Part shown: one piece after another, positions 54,207 to 64,000 of the stretch
How the letters are laid out: each line of letters opens with the position of its first letter
Position numbering within the stretch: position 1 is the first letter of the stretch
Source: Petrosia ficiformis
Taxonomy: Eukaryota; Porifera; Demospongiae; Haplosclerida; Petrosiidae
Reading direction: 5' to 3'
DNA length: 64,000 nucleotides
Assembly (NCBI GenBank): GCA_947044365.1
Contig: OX345641.1
Location: 2,671,460 to 2,735,459, forward strand
Program-made: the position numbers and the translations under genes
The notes under the pieces: generated by a model
Seen by the model: the letters and a program-made list of their open reading frames with translations, nothing else
Told to the model about the DNA's origin: nothing
Database searches by the model: none

Positions 54207-57200
54207 GTGTGTTTTTATGGTTTATACTTTGTTGTTGTTGCTCCATTAGATTTAGTTTTACTGGCCAGCCTGGAAAGCCCAAAATAACAATCTGGTGACT
54301 TTCCATGACTGCTGCAGGGATGTGTGCAGCATTAAGCAGATCCTAGCCATCAAGTGAAGCTTAGAGGAATGCTAATTACTATATAATTGCCTCAATATTC
54401 ATCAACCTATGTCTCAAGAGCTATCTGAAAGTTTCAACTTTAAAGAACTGAGGCCCAAATAGCAAGAAGCATTACAGAGCTTTTTGCAGAGAAAATATGT
54501 TTTTTGTTAGTGTTAGAATTTAATTTTCAGTTTTGTGCATGTAATTATTGTATTTCTATTTGTGACCATTATTATTATATTAGTACTGCTGGATACCCAC
54601 TTCACATAAAATATTTGCCATATAATGGATTGTGTATGCAAACACAGACTGCATAAATTCTGTGAATATAATTATAAAGTACCCTATGATGCTTATGTAA
54701 TAAGCATATTCGTAGGTAAGGAAATCCAGCTATCCATCTTAGACATTTTTGAATGAAAGGATGAGAAAACTTTAGGAAATGCTTAGAAATTGCAATTGTG
54801 GGTTTAGATTTACAGCACTCACTTTCGTCTAATATAAATTGATTTTATTCCACTAGATTCATCAGATACGAGTGTCTGTGTTGAAACAAATGTAGTTTTA
54901 GCAGCCGAGAAACTAAAAGCAGAATTCGAAGGTCTTCTAGTATCAGTCTATGGTGGTTTGAATGGTGTTGATACTGGTATACTTAAACTTCATCTCAACT
55001 GGTTTGTAAGCGCAGAGAAGCAAAACACACCACCTGTCCAAGAACACTTAGATAAACTAGAATCATTACTAACACCACAAAGTATTCTCAACTACCTTAT
55101 TAACAAGAATTTCATCGGTTACTTAAATTATGAACTTCTGAAAGTATTTCAGAAAGTGGTTCAAAGTGATGAGCTCCAATTCAAGATTACAAAATACGAG
55201 GAACACCATGACGAATTTCTTAGACTGGCAAATTTCAACATAATTATTGATGTCTTTAAACAACATCCTAAGCTTGCTCCAGCTTCACCTATTGGCCTTC
55301 CTGAATTTAAAATTCGACTGGACACTCCTTGGAATGATAGAAATATTTATAGTTGGAATGAATTAGTTGAGAAGCAATTTAATTGGCCATCTCATATATA
55401 TATTGTGAGCATATCAAGGAACTGCATCATTCTCACATATTCTGTTCTACCTTTTTTCGCACCTGCCGTTGTGAGAGATTTAACAAACCCAGATGCTTTA
55501 GCATTGCTTGAGAGTCAAGGAGTGAGTGTAGTAGAACTTTCTAATGATCTTTTAAAATTGGGAACTGAAGTGGAAGTAGAGTTAGGTAGGGAGGAAAACA
55601 CAGAAGAAAAATTACCAACTAAAGAGGAGAATTTGAAACTCTCTGCTGAAAATGTACCAGTGAGCATAAGATCAGAGACAGAGATAACGTCTTCCAGTGA
55701 AGAGGATGGAGAAGGAAAGGAAACATATGATGAGCAAATGTCTGTGGATGTAAAGTCTATTCCCACACAAGAGCAGGTATATGTAAGTCAATTCATCGCT
55801 TCATTGTGTATATAGCTATTGCCTGTATTTGAAAACAAGAGCATACATATGTGTTTGATTGTTGCGAGGATTCTCAAATACATACAGTTTACTATAGCTA
55901 GTTATCTTTTTTCCTCTTAACTTTTGTAAAATCAATTTTTATTCTTTCAGCATGGTTATTATATTTTATTTATGTGCTATGCTATGACTAAGCACCAGAA
56001 ATCATGTAACTATCTTGTATACATATTCTACAATTGTGCATTACACTAAGAAAAGCAAGGAAATTTTGATGAGGCATAACTAGATAAATCTATAAGCAAT
56101 AAATTTATTAAAAAGCTGAAAATTTAGACAAAAACATAGCCGCACAGTAAAAAAATAATAGATGAATGTTTGATGAGTTAGCTTTCTAAATTTGTATTAT
56201 TTCACAGTGAACAAGGTTAATTCTTGAGTGAATTTTTATGCATGATATTTTAATAATATTATCCCCATCTCTATGATTATCTCCATGATGAGATTCATGA
56301 TGGGAGTAGTCTATTAATTAGTCTTGTCCCCAGCTCTACCTACTATAGTATCTGGGATCTATTTTGGACCAAATGGCGTTGCAATGCAGAATACCAGTCA
56401 ATTAGTAGATAGCTAAATTAATTGTGTATTTAACCCAAAGATTCAATTGACTTCAAGATCTTCTTTCAGCTTCTGTTGTTAAATCCTTTATGAAAAGCAA
56501 GATGATTGTGTGTTGTATATTCTAGCTGTACATGAGCAAATGGTCTTGTGCTCTGATTTGGTTTGCTGTTGCTAGTGTATGTTGGTTTAATGCTATGCTA
56601 AGATTTGTAGATCACAAAATGAGTTCAGTTATTGTTAGATCTCCTGTTTTTGAATGCAATTGAGTGGCATGGCTGCGAATGAGGCTATATATATATATAT
56701 AGCTGGATTGCCTGTCTTTTGTACTAATCATAGCCAACGACATCAAGTTTGTTATGATTTGTTTGTGGAGTCTTTGGTTTATTAACACTTTTGTATTCAT
56801 GTTATTGATATTATGTTTTTTTACTTGAACTGTTGCATTGTATATATAAAATGTTTGCCGAAACTCTATTAGTATATCACTGAACAGGATGATGATCTGA
56901 CAGAAGTAGTCCTCACACAAGACCAAGCTATCGAAAGACTAATCCAAGATGAAGGAAATCCTGTATGTGTTCAATATCAAGTTTCATAATCATGATTTCA
57001 ATATAATTCTCATGTTATATACATGTAACAGTATTTCAATATCATAAGTAGTCTTTTGTTACTTCATACAGAATAAGGCTTTGCTGAAAGCAGTTAGGAT
57101 GGGTAACACCTCTGTTGTTGAGGGATTAATAAATGGTGGAGCTGATGTTAACTACAGTGATTGGGTCAGTTATATTGATCATTATTTGGTAATAAATTAT

Positions 57201-60200
57201 TTGCATTTATCACAATGAACTACATCTAGACTGTTATAATTATTAGTGGGAAAATGTGTTTGATAATAGAATATTGCTAGAGAGCAATGTACTGTAATGA
57301 CTTGAATATATATTTGCTTGTTTCTGGTGAAATATGAAGTATTAGTAGATTAGCTAACTGTTTTGTTATACACGCAAGTAGGTACTATACATGTATGTAG
57401 ATGTTTATAACAATAACTGACAGAGGCAGATTCAGAAAAACTGAGAAGGTGGCGAAGCGTGGTGAAACTTATATAGGTGATTGATTCCTTATGCATAGGG
57501 GTGTGGTCATTAATTTCCACCAATCTTTTGCTCTGGTGTGTAAAGCAAAGAAGCCTTCTTTGAGGGTGTGGGTTGACAAAGTCTACAATTATGGTCATAT
57601 TGCATATCTTGTAGCACATTTTGATGGATTCTCACCATAAAAGTCAATCCTCTGTCATGGTTGGTCTGATAGACTATGTCTTGAGAAACATTTGTTGACT
57701 TTTATACGTTTCATTCTCACAATCATTCGCTGATTCTGTACAGCCTGTCCTTACTAGTTCTTTGATGTTACGAAAGGAATATTTATGGTGTAGCATGGTT
57801 ACAGCCACTAGTTCATTGAGCTTGCGAGGCTAGAAAAGAGTTCCATTGAAACCTACAAACCCCCTCTGGATCCTCCACTAACCTCAATATTGTAACTGTT
57901 TTTCGCACTGCAAGCCTAGATAGGCAGTAACATAGAGCAAGAAACTTCCTTCACACCATATTTATTTCACTAAGAATTTCTGTTCAGTTTCTGTGTGTCC
58001 ACAAACTATAAAGAAATATTCAAATTATCAAATAAAAAAATACATTCTAAAATAAGAAATGTATATTTGAAGTTTAAACACTCGTTTTGACGCTATTTTG
58101 AGTTATATTTATTTAAGCTACGAATCAAACAGATTCTGTGTTTTCGAATCAGTTCACAATAATTGTTGGGTATTCTGATAATTGCTTCAACAAAATTCTA
58201 ATTAATTTGTTTGTAGTGTACTATCTCACACTTTTGTGCACGTGTAGACACTAGCCTCAGTGTTTTTTACTTTTCTTGCTATAACAGACCTTTTTTTGCA
58301 ATTTTGATTCGGTTGTTCAATAATGTACACATGCTGAAACATTAAAGTAGTATCTGGATACATAGAAATAGATTCATATGCCTAGTACAATGCATAATTG
58401 TCCTAATGATTGGATATCCATTGTTTAAACAGTTAATCTACACTAAAACACAAATGCAAAACCGAAATAGCTATTGTAATCCTCCTCACACACAGTGATG
58501 GTTACGCAGGTGTGCACAGACTGTTAGGTTTGGGGGGAGTTGTATAAAGATAAAATTCATAACTATGTCATTATTAATTAACTCCAACCTCATGCCCCTA
58601 CAATGCATGTAAGCTTATGTATTGCCACACGGCACTTGTGTGTTGATTGTTAAATTGTTAGACTGAACATGGTGCCAATACAGAGAATATGGTAAGGAAC
58701 TTGTAATAAGTACATGTACATATAAACTTGTATTTCAAATTTGTATTTATATTTGTAAGTAGTACAACTATATTAGATGATGTTCATGTGTAATGAAACT
58801 GTTTGATAACTTGTTCACTACAGTTGGGCAGAAGTTTTTTACATGTAGCTGCAGAGGAAGGTCACGTGGATATTGTTAATATCTTAATAAAACATGGTGG
58901 CATTGTGGATACAAAGGATAGGGTAAGGAACTTGTAATAAGTACATGTACTTATATACTTGTGTTTCAAATTTGTATTTATATTTGTAAGTAGTGCAACT
59001 ATATTAGATGACGTTCATGTCTAATGAAACTGTTTGATGTCTTGTTCACTACAGGATGAAAGAAGCCCTTTGCATGCAGCCGTAGAAAAAGGTCAGACTG
59101 ATGTTATTGATATCTTAGTGAGACATGGTGCCAATGTCAATACAAAAGATTGGGTAAGAAACTTGTATGATTTTAAGTAGCGCAGCTATATTAGATGATG
59201 TTCATGTGTAATAAAAATGTAGGGTAAGGAACTTGTAATAAGTGCATGTGCTTATATACTTGTGTTTCAAATTTGTATTTATATTTTAAGTAGTGCAACT
59301 ATATTAGATGATGTTTATGTGTAATAAAAATGTAGGGTAAGGAACTTGTAATAAGTACATGTACTTATATACTTGTGTTTCAAATTTGTATTTATATTTT
59401 AAGTAGTGCAACTATATTAGATGATGGTCATGTGTAATGAAACTGTTTTATAACTTGTTCACTACAGAGGGGCAGAAGTTCTTTATATGTAGCTGTAGAA
59501 AAAGGTCACGCTGGTGTTATTGATATCTTAGTCAAACATGGAGCCAATACTAATACAAAGGATATGGTTAGGATATTGTAATAGATACATGTGCTTATAT
59601 ACTTGTGTTTCAAATTTGTATTTATATTTGTAAGTAGTGCAACTATATTAGATGATGTTCATGTGTAATGAAACTGTTTCATAACTTGTTCACTACAGAA
59701 GGGCAGAAGTTCTTTACATGTAGCTGTAGAGGAAGGTCACGTGGATATTGTTAATACCTTAATAAAACATGGTGGCAATGTGGATACAAAGGATATGGTA
59801 AGGAAGTTGTAATAAGTACATGTACTTATATACTTGTGTTTCAAATTTGTATTTATATTTGTAAGTAGTGCAACTATATTAGATGATGTTCATGTGTAAT
59901 GAAACTGTTTTATAACTTGTTCACTACAGAAGGGCAGAAATTCTTTACATGTAGCTGTAGAGGAAGGTCACGTGGATATTGTTAATACCTTAATAAAACA
60001 TGGTGGCAATGTGGATACAAAGGATATGGTAAGGAAGTTGTAATAAGTACATGTACTTATATACTTGTGTTTCAAATTTGTATTTGTATTTGTAAGTAGT
60101 GCAACTATATTAGATGATGTTCATGTGTAATGAAACTGTTTCATAACTTGTTCACTACAGAGGGGCAGAAGTCTTTTACATGTAGCTTTAGAGAAAGGTC

Positions 60201-63200
60201 ACACTGATGTTATTGATATCTTAGTAAAACATGGTGCCAATACTAATACAAAGGATAGGGTAAGTATATTGTAAATAGATACATGTGCTTATGTACTTTT
60301 GTTTCAAATTTGTATTTATATTTGTAAGTAGTGCAACTATATTAGACTATGTTCATGTGTAATGAAACTGTTTCATAACTTGTTCACTACAGTGGGGCAC
60401 AAGTCTTTTACATGTAGCTGTAGAGGAAGGTCATGCGGATATTGTTAATACCTTAGTAACACGTGGTGCCAATGTGGATAGTGTAAGGAACTTTACTTAT
60501 TATTATAATCAGTTACAATTATTTCAATGTTATTATATTAGTAGTAATTTGTAATTTAAAATATTTGAGCAATGCTTTTCAGATTTCAAAATAGTACATG
60601 CATTTTTCCAAACTATTATAGTTAGTACTTCACCAAGCAAAGAATCAGGAAGTACTTGAGATACTTACTTCACAGAAGACAAAGGTATAGATTTAAGTGA
60701 AATTGGCAGTTTTATTATAGGGAAAGATGTTTTATGTTGAGTACAGTGGAACCTCTAATATCAGGCATTCCAAAGAGCAGACACCTGATACAAGCGATTA
60801 TCATTTGTGCGTATACTAACCATCAATAATTAACTTAAATGTAATCATGAAATATGGACACCTCTATTCTCAGCACAATGGACAAAATATTTGTATATTG
60901 GAAGTCCAGCAAAGTTACTCCAATAACGTAATAGTAATATAAGGTAGTAATAATAAAAATTATGTGTAATAGTTCCTCCTGCTGTCCTGTGTTCATATGA
61001 TGGTAATAAAAACAAGCTTTTGGACACCTCTATACAAAAGACACAAGCATCTGTTCAGAGGTTCCACTGTGTGTACTATAGTCACTTTATAAATGTGACT
61101 TTGTATAATTCTGACCATGTATCATGTTGCTGTTATTAATTGTATTCATTTATTTGTAACATGTTGGACTGACTTGTATTTGTTATCAACAGGATGATCA
61201 TCTTGTGAATATAATTAGTCTAAAAGAAGAAGTTGATGAACTTGAAAGTCTAGTCAAGAAAGGGGCAAATCCTGTAGGTTAAAATACCAATAAACTATTT
61301 CAAGTCTAAATGCAATTCTTATGTTGTAATTATTTTACATTATTATAAGTAATATTCTGTTACTTTGTTTAGAATAGAGCTTTGCTAGAAGCAGTAAAAT
61401 TGAATGATATCACTATTATTGAGAGACTAATAAAGTGTGGAGCTAATGTTAACTACTATGATGAGACAGTAAGTTCATTGAAAATGTTTAAAGTTGTGTT
61501 GTTTTTGAGGAGACAAACAAATTTGGAATTACAATTTTAAGTAGTGCAACTATATTAGATGATGTTCATGTGTAATGAAACTGTTTAATAACTTGTTCAC
61601 TACAGGATGAAAGAAGCCCTTTGCATGTAGCCGTAGAAAAAGGTCACACTGATGTTATTGATATCTTAGTGAGACATGGTGCCAATGTCAATACAAAAGA
61701 TTGGGTAAGAAACTTGTATGATTTTAAGTAGTGCAGCTATATTAGAGGATGTTCATGTGTAATAAAAATGTAGGGTAAGGAACTTGTAATAAGTACATGT
61801 GCTTATATACTTGTGTTTCAAATTTGTATTTATATTTTAAGTAGTATTAGATGATGTTCATGTGTAATAAAAATGTAGGGTAAGGAACTTGTAATAAGTA
61901 CATGTACTTATATACTTGTGTTTCAAATTTGTATTTATATTTTAAGTAGTGCAACTATATTAGATGATGTTCATGTGTAATAAAAATGTAGGGTAAGGAA
62001 CTTGTAATAAGTACATGTACTTATATACTTGTGTTTGAAATTTGTATTTATATTTTAAGTAGTGCAACTATATTAGATGATGTTCATGTGTAATAAAAAT
62101 GTAGGGTAAGGTACTTGTAATAAGTACATGTACTTATATACTTGTGTTTCAAATTTGTATTTATATTTTAAGTAGTGCAACTATATTAGATGATGTTCAT
62201 GTGTAATAAAAATGTAGGGTAAGGAACTTGTAATAAGTACATGTACTTATATACTTGTGTTTCAAATTTGTATTTATATTTGTAAGTAGTGCAACTATAT
62301 TAGATGATGTTCATGTGTAATGAAACTGTTTCATAACTTGTTCACTACAGTTGGGCAGAAGTCCTTTACATGTAGCTGTAGAAAAAGGTCACGCTGGTGT
62401 TATTGATATCTTAGTCAAACATGGAGCCAATACTAATACAAAGGATAGGGTAAGGAACTTGTAATAAGTACATGTGCTTATATACTTGTGTTTCAAATTT
62501 GTATTTATATTTTAAGTAGTGAAACTATATTAGATGATGTTCATGTGTAATAAAAATGTAGGGTAAGGAACTTGTAATAAGTACATGTGCTTGTATACTT
62601 GTGTTTCAAATTTGTATTTATATTTTAAGTAGTGCAACTATATTAGATGATGTTCATGTGTAATAAAAATGTAGGGTAAGGAACTTGTAATAAGTACATG
62701 TGCTTATATACTTGTGTTTCAAATTTGTATTTATATTTTAAGTAGTGCAACTATATTAGATGATGTTCATGTGTAATAAAAATGTAGGGTAAGGAACTTG
62801 TAATAAGTACATGTACTTATATACTTGTGTTTCAAATTTGTATTTATATTTTAAGTAGTGCAACTATATTAGATGATGTTCATGTGTAATAAAAATGTAG
62901 GGTAAGGAACTTGTAATAAGTACATGTACTAATATACTTGTGTTTCAAATTTGTATTTATATTTGTAAGTAGTGCAACTATATTAGATGATGTTCATGTG
63001 TAATGAAACTGTTTCATAACTTGTTCACTACAGTTGGGCAGAAGTCCTTTACATGTAGCTGTAGAAAAAGGTCACGCTGGTGTTATTGATATCTTAGTCA
63101 AACATGGAGCCAATACTAATACAAAGGATAGGGTAAGGAACTTGTAATAAGTACATGTGCTTATATACTTGTGTTTCAAATTTGTATTTATATTTTAAGT

Positions 63201-64000
63201 AGTGCAACTATATTAGATGATGTTCATGTGTAATAAAAATGTAGGGTAAGGAACTTGTAATATGTACATGTGCTTATATACTTGTGTTTCAAATTTGTAT
63301 TTATATTTTAAGTAGTGCAACTATATTAGATGATGTTCATGTGTAATAAAAATGTAGGGTAAGGAACTTGTAATAAGTACATGTGCTTATATACTTGTGT
63401 TTCAAATTTGTATTTATATTTTAAGTAGTGCAACTATATTAGATGATGTTCATGTGTAATGAAAATGTTTATTGGCCTATTCACTACAGGATGAAAGAAG
63501 TCCATTACATTTAGCAACAGAGAAAGGTCAGACTGACATTGTCAATATACTAATAACACATGGTTCCAATGTGGATACAAAGGATAGGGTAAGGAACTTG
63601 TAATAGATACATGTGCTTATATATTTGTGTTTCAAATTTGTATTTATATTTGTAAGTAGTACAACTATATTAGATGATGTTCATGTGTAATGAAACTGGT
63701 TTTATTATTTATTCACTACAGGAAGGCAGATATCCTTTACATGTAGCTGCATCGAATGGTCAGGCTGACATTGTTGATATCTTAGTATCACATGGTGCCA
63801 ATGTAGATAGTGTAAGGAACTCTACATAATATTATAATCGGTTGCAAGCATTTCTATGTTATTGGATTGTAGTATGAGCTTATTTGTAAATTTAAAATGT
63901 TTTCAATAATACATTTCATTTTTAAAGTAATTATATGACATTTTTTTCTAACTAATATAGTTAGTACTTCACAAAGCAAAGAATCAGGAAGTACTTGAGA
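53843..64000 (+). CDS. Gene D: CARD-X-ankyrin protein, 3' end outside window
   Basis: Exons: 53843-54206 (CARD), 54857-55776 (X and linker), 56888-56962 and 57072-57164 (entry), seven ankyrin exons 58824-60482, cap 60622-60684, 61193-61273 and 61373-61468 (entry), five ankyrin exons 61606-63811, and a cap starting 63961 that leaves the window. No stop or frameshift was found in any of these exons, so D is the best complete 5' model of the family. Ankyrin introns are nearly identical to each other and several contain the 113-bp exonless repeat. Confidence 0.8.
54857..55776 (+). CDS. Gene D exon 2: X domain and acidic linker
   Basis: 920 bp, phase 1 in and phase 0 out. It shares long identical stretches with gene C (QSILNYLINKNFIGYLNYEL, NWPSHIYIVSISRNCIILTY). 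The linker differs most (REENTEEKLPTKEENLKL and SSSEEDGEGKET) and is slightly shorter. Donor CAG|GTATATGTAAG offers two GT choices six bases apart; the first keeps the family frame. Confidence 0.75.
55777..56887 (+). other. Gene D intron 2, copy of the window's first kilobase
   Basis: From about 56290 the sequence matches 1-1135 (CCCCAGCTCTACC, ACCAAATGGCGTTGCA, TTGTTAGATCTCCT, ACATCAAGTTTGTTATGATT), which places the upstream edge of the window inside the equivalent intron of gene A. The family-1 MITE found at 140-543 is absent here. Confidence 0.75.
56888..57164 (+). CDS. Gene D first entry exons
   Basis: Exon 56888-56962 (75 bp, DDDLTEVVLTQDQAIERLIQ) and exon 57072-57164 (93 bp, NKALLKAVRMGNTSVVEGLI). 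They match 1136-1410 of gene A in length, phase and donors (GTATGT, GTCAGT). Confidence 0.8.
57165..58823 (+). other. Gene D long intron with ankyrin remnant
   Basis: The first 250 bp matches the gene A intron at 1411-1720. The middle holds a probable TE region (about 57420-57880). The last half of an ankyrin exon (CATGGTGCCAATACAGAGAA, then a GTAAGG donor) survives at 58668-58691 without its first half, then the standard repeated intron resumes. Confidence 0.6.
58824..60482 (+). CDS. Gene D ankyrin array 1: seven single-repeat exons
   Basis: Exons 58824-58922, 59055-59153, 59468-59566, 59699-59797, 59930-60028, 60161-60259 (99 bp) and 60393-60482 (90 bp, ending GANVDS). Exons 59699 and 59930 differ by a single residue (KGRSSLHV against KGRNSLHV) at an exact 231-bp spacing. 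The donor of exon 59468 is GTTAGG instead of GTAAGG. Confidence 0.9.
59222..59447 (+). repeat. 113-bp intron-unit repeat, two copies
   Basis: Two units start GGGTAAGGAACTTGTAATAA at 59222 and 59335 inside the intron after exon 59055-59153. Each is the standard ankyrin intron with its exon missing. Confidence 0.85.
60622..60684 (+). CDS. Gene D cap exon
   Basis: 63 bp, [18 protein letters not shown] and three more residues, donor GTATAG. Flanking introns match genes A and C. Confidence 0.8.
61193..61468 (+). CDS. Gene D second entry exons
   Basis: Exon 61193-61273 (81 bp, [20 protein letters not shown]) and exon 61373-61468 (96 bp, NRALLEAVKLNDITIIERLI), nearly identical to gene C 36475-36750. 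Confidence 0.8.
61606..63811 (+). CDS. Gene D ankyrin array 2: five single-repeat exons
   Basis: Exons 61606-61704, 62351-62449, 63034-63132, 63490-63588 (99 bp) and 63722-63811 (90 bp). Exons 62351-62449 and 63034-63132 are identical base for base ([20 protein letters not shown]), 683 bp apart. Introns are stretched by tandem 113-bp units. Confidence 0.9.
61773..62330 (+). repeat. 113-bp intron-unit repeat, five copies
   Basis: Unit starts at 61773, 61878, 61991, 62104 and 62217. The spacing is exactly 113 bp except the first (105 bp, with GTGCAACTAT lost). Each unit runs from GGGTAAGGAACTTG to ATGTGTAATAAAAATGTA and contains the palindrome ATAAGTACATGTACTTAT. Confidence 0.95.
62561..63013 (+). 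repeat. 113-bp intron-unit repeat, four copies
   Basis: Unit starts at 62561, 62674, 62787 and 62900, all 113 bp apart, between two identical ankyrin exons. Confidence 0.95.
63244..63470 (+). repeat. 113-bp intron-unit repeat, two copies
   Basis: Unit starts at 63244 and 63357. The last unit runs into a normal intron end with the acceptor at 63489. Confidence 0.9.
63961..64000 (+). CDS. Gene D second cap exon, cut by window end
   Basis: Begins LVLHKAKNQEVLE after AACTAATATAG, matching 38258-38320 of gene C. By analogy a further entry pair, more ankyrin exons and the tail should follow outside the window. Confidence 0.75.

Overview
This is eukaryotic DNA, most likely from an early-branching animal. 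A sponge such as Amphimedon is my best guess, inferred from the compact AT-rich sequence, short introns, ankyrin-repeat genes with one repeat per exon, death-fold domains and dense small inverted-repeat transposons. No single gene proves the species. No bacterial operons, rRNA, tRNA genes or CRISPR arrays are present.

The window holds four paralogous genes in tandem, all on the + strand. Gene A (1136-10576) has its 5' end outside the window. Gene B (12348-26423) has wrecked first exons. Gene C (33394-47539) carries several lesions in its 3' half. Gene D (53843 to the window end) runs off the 3' edge. The shared architecture, put together from the four copies, is: an N-terminal CARD-like death-fold exon; a large exon coding a domain I cannot name (called X here) plus an acidic linker; one or more ankyrin super-modules; a Ser-rich tail with a DSGYHS motif; and a C-terminal CARD-like domain. 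Each super-module has an entry exon beginning DDxL, a half-repeat exon beginning N(K/R)ALL, several 99-bp exons that each code exactly one 33-residue ankyrin repeat, a 90-bp last repeat, and a 63-75 bp cap exon. Nearly all ankyrin-region introns are phase 0, so exons can be gained, lost or skipped without breaking the frame. No NACHT or other NTPase domain is seen.

The introns between ankyrin exons are near-copies of one another. The mobile unit is therefore exon plus intron. In genes C and D it has also decayed into a 113-bp tandem repeat made of intron without exon. The B-C and C-D intergenic regions are duplicates about 20 kb apart. Both carry the same relics: a dead CARD exon, a retroelement fragment, a minisatellite, TIR elements and a dead aspartyl/asparaginyl beta-hydroxylase-like gene.

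Mobile elements fill the long introns and intergenic regions: several MITE families with TA target duplications, a Mutator-like element with a 9-bp duplication that split gene B exon 1, a piggyBac-like element flanked by TTAA, a LINE reverse-transcriptase fragment, a probable Crypton fragment and a tRNA-like SINE. I infer a fast-evolving adaptor or receptor-like family: CARD ends for signalling, an expandable ankyrin array for binding, and a possible phosphodegron for turnover. Function is not shown by the sequence.
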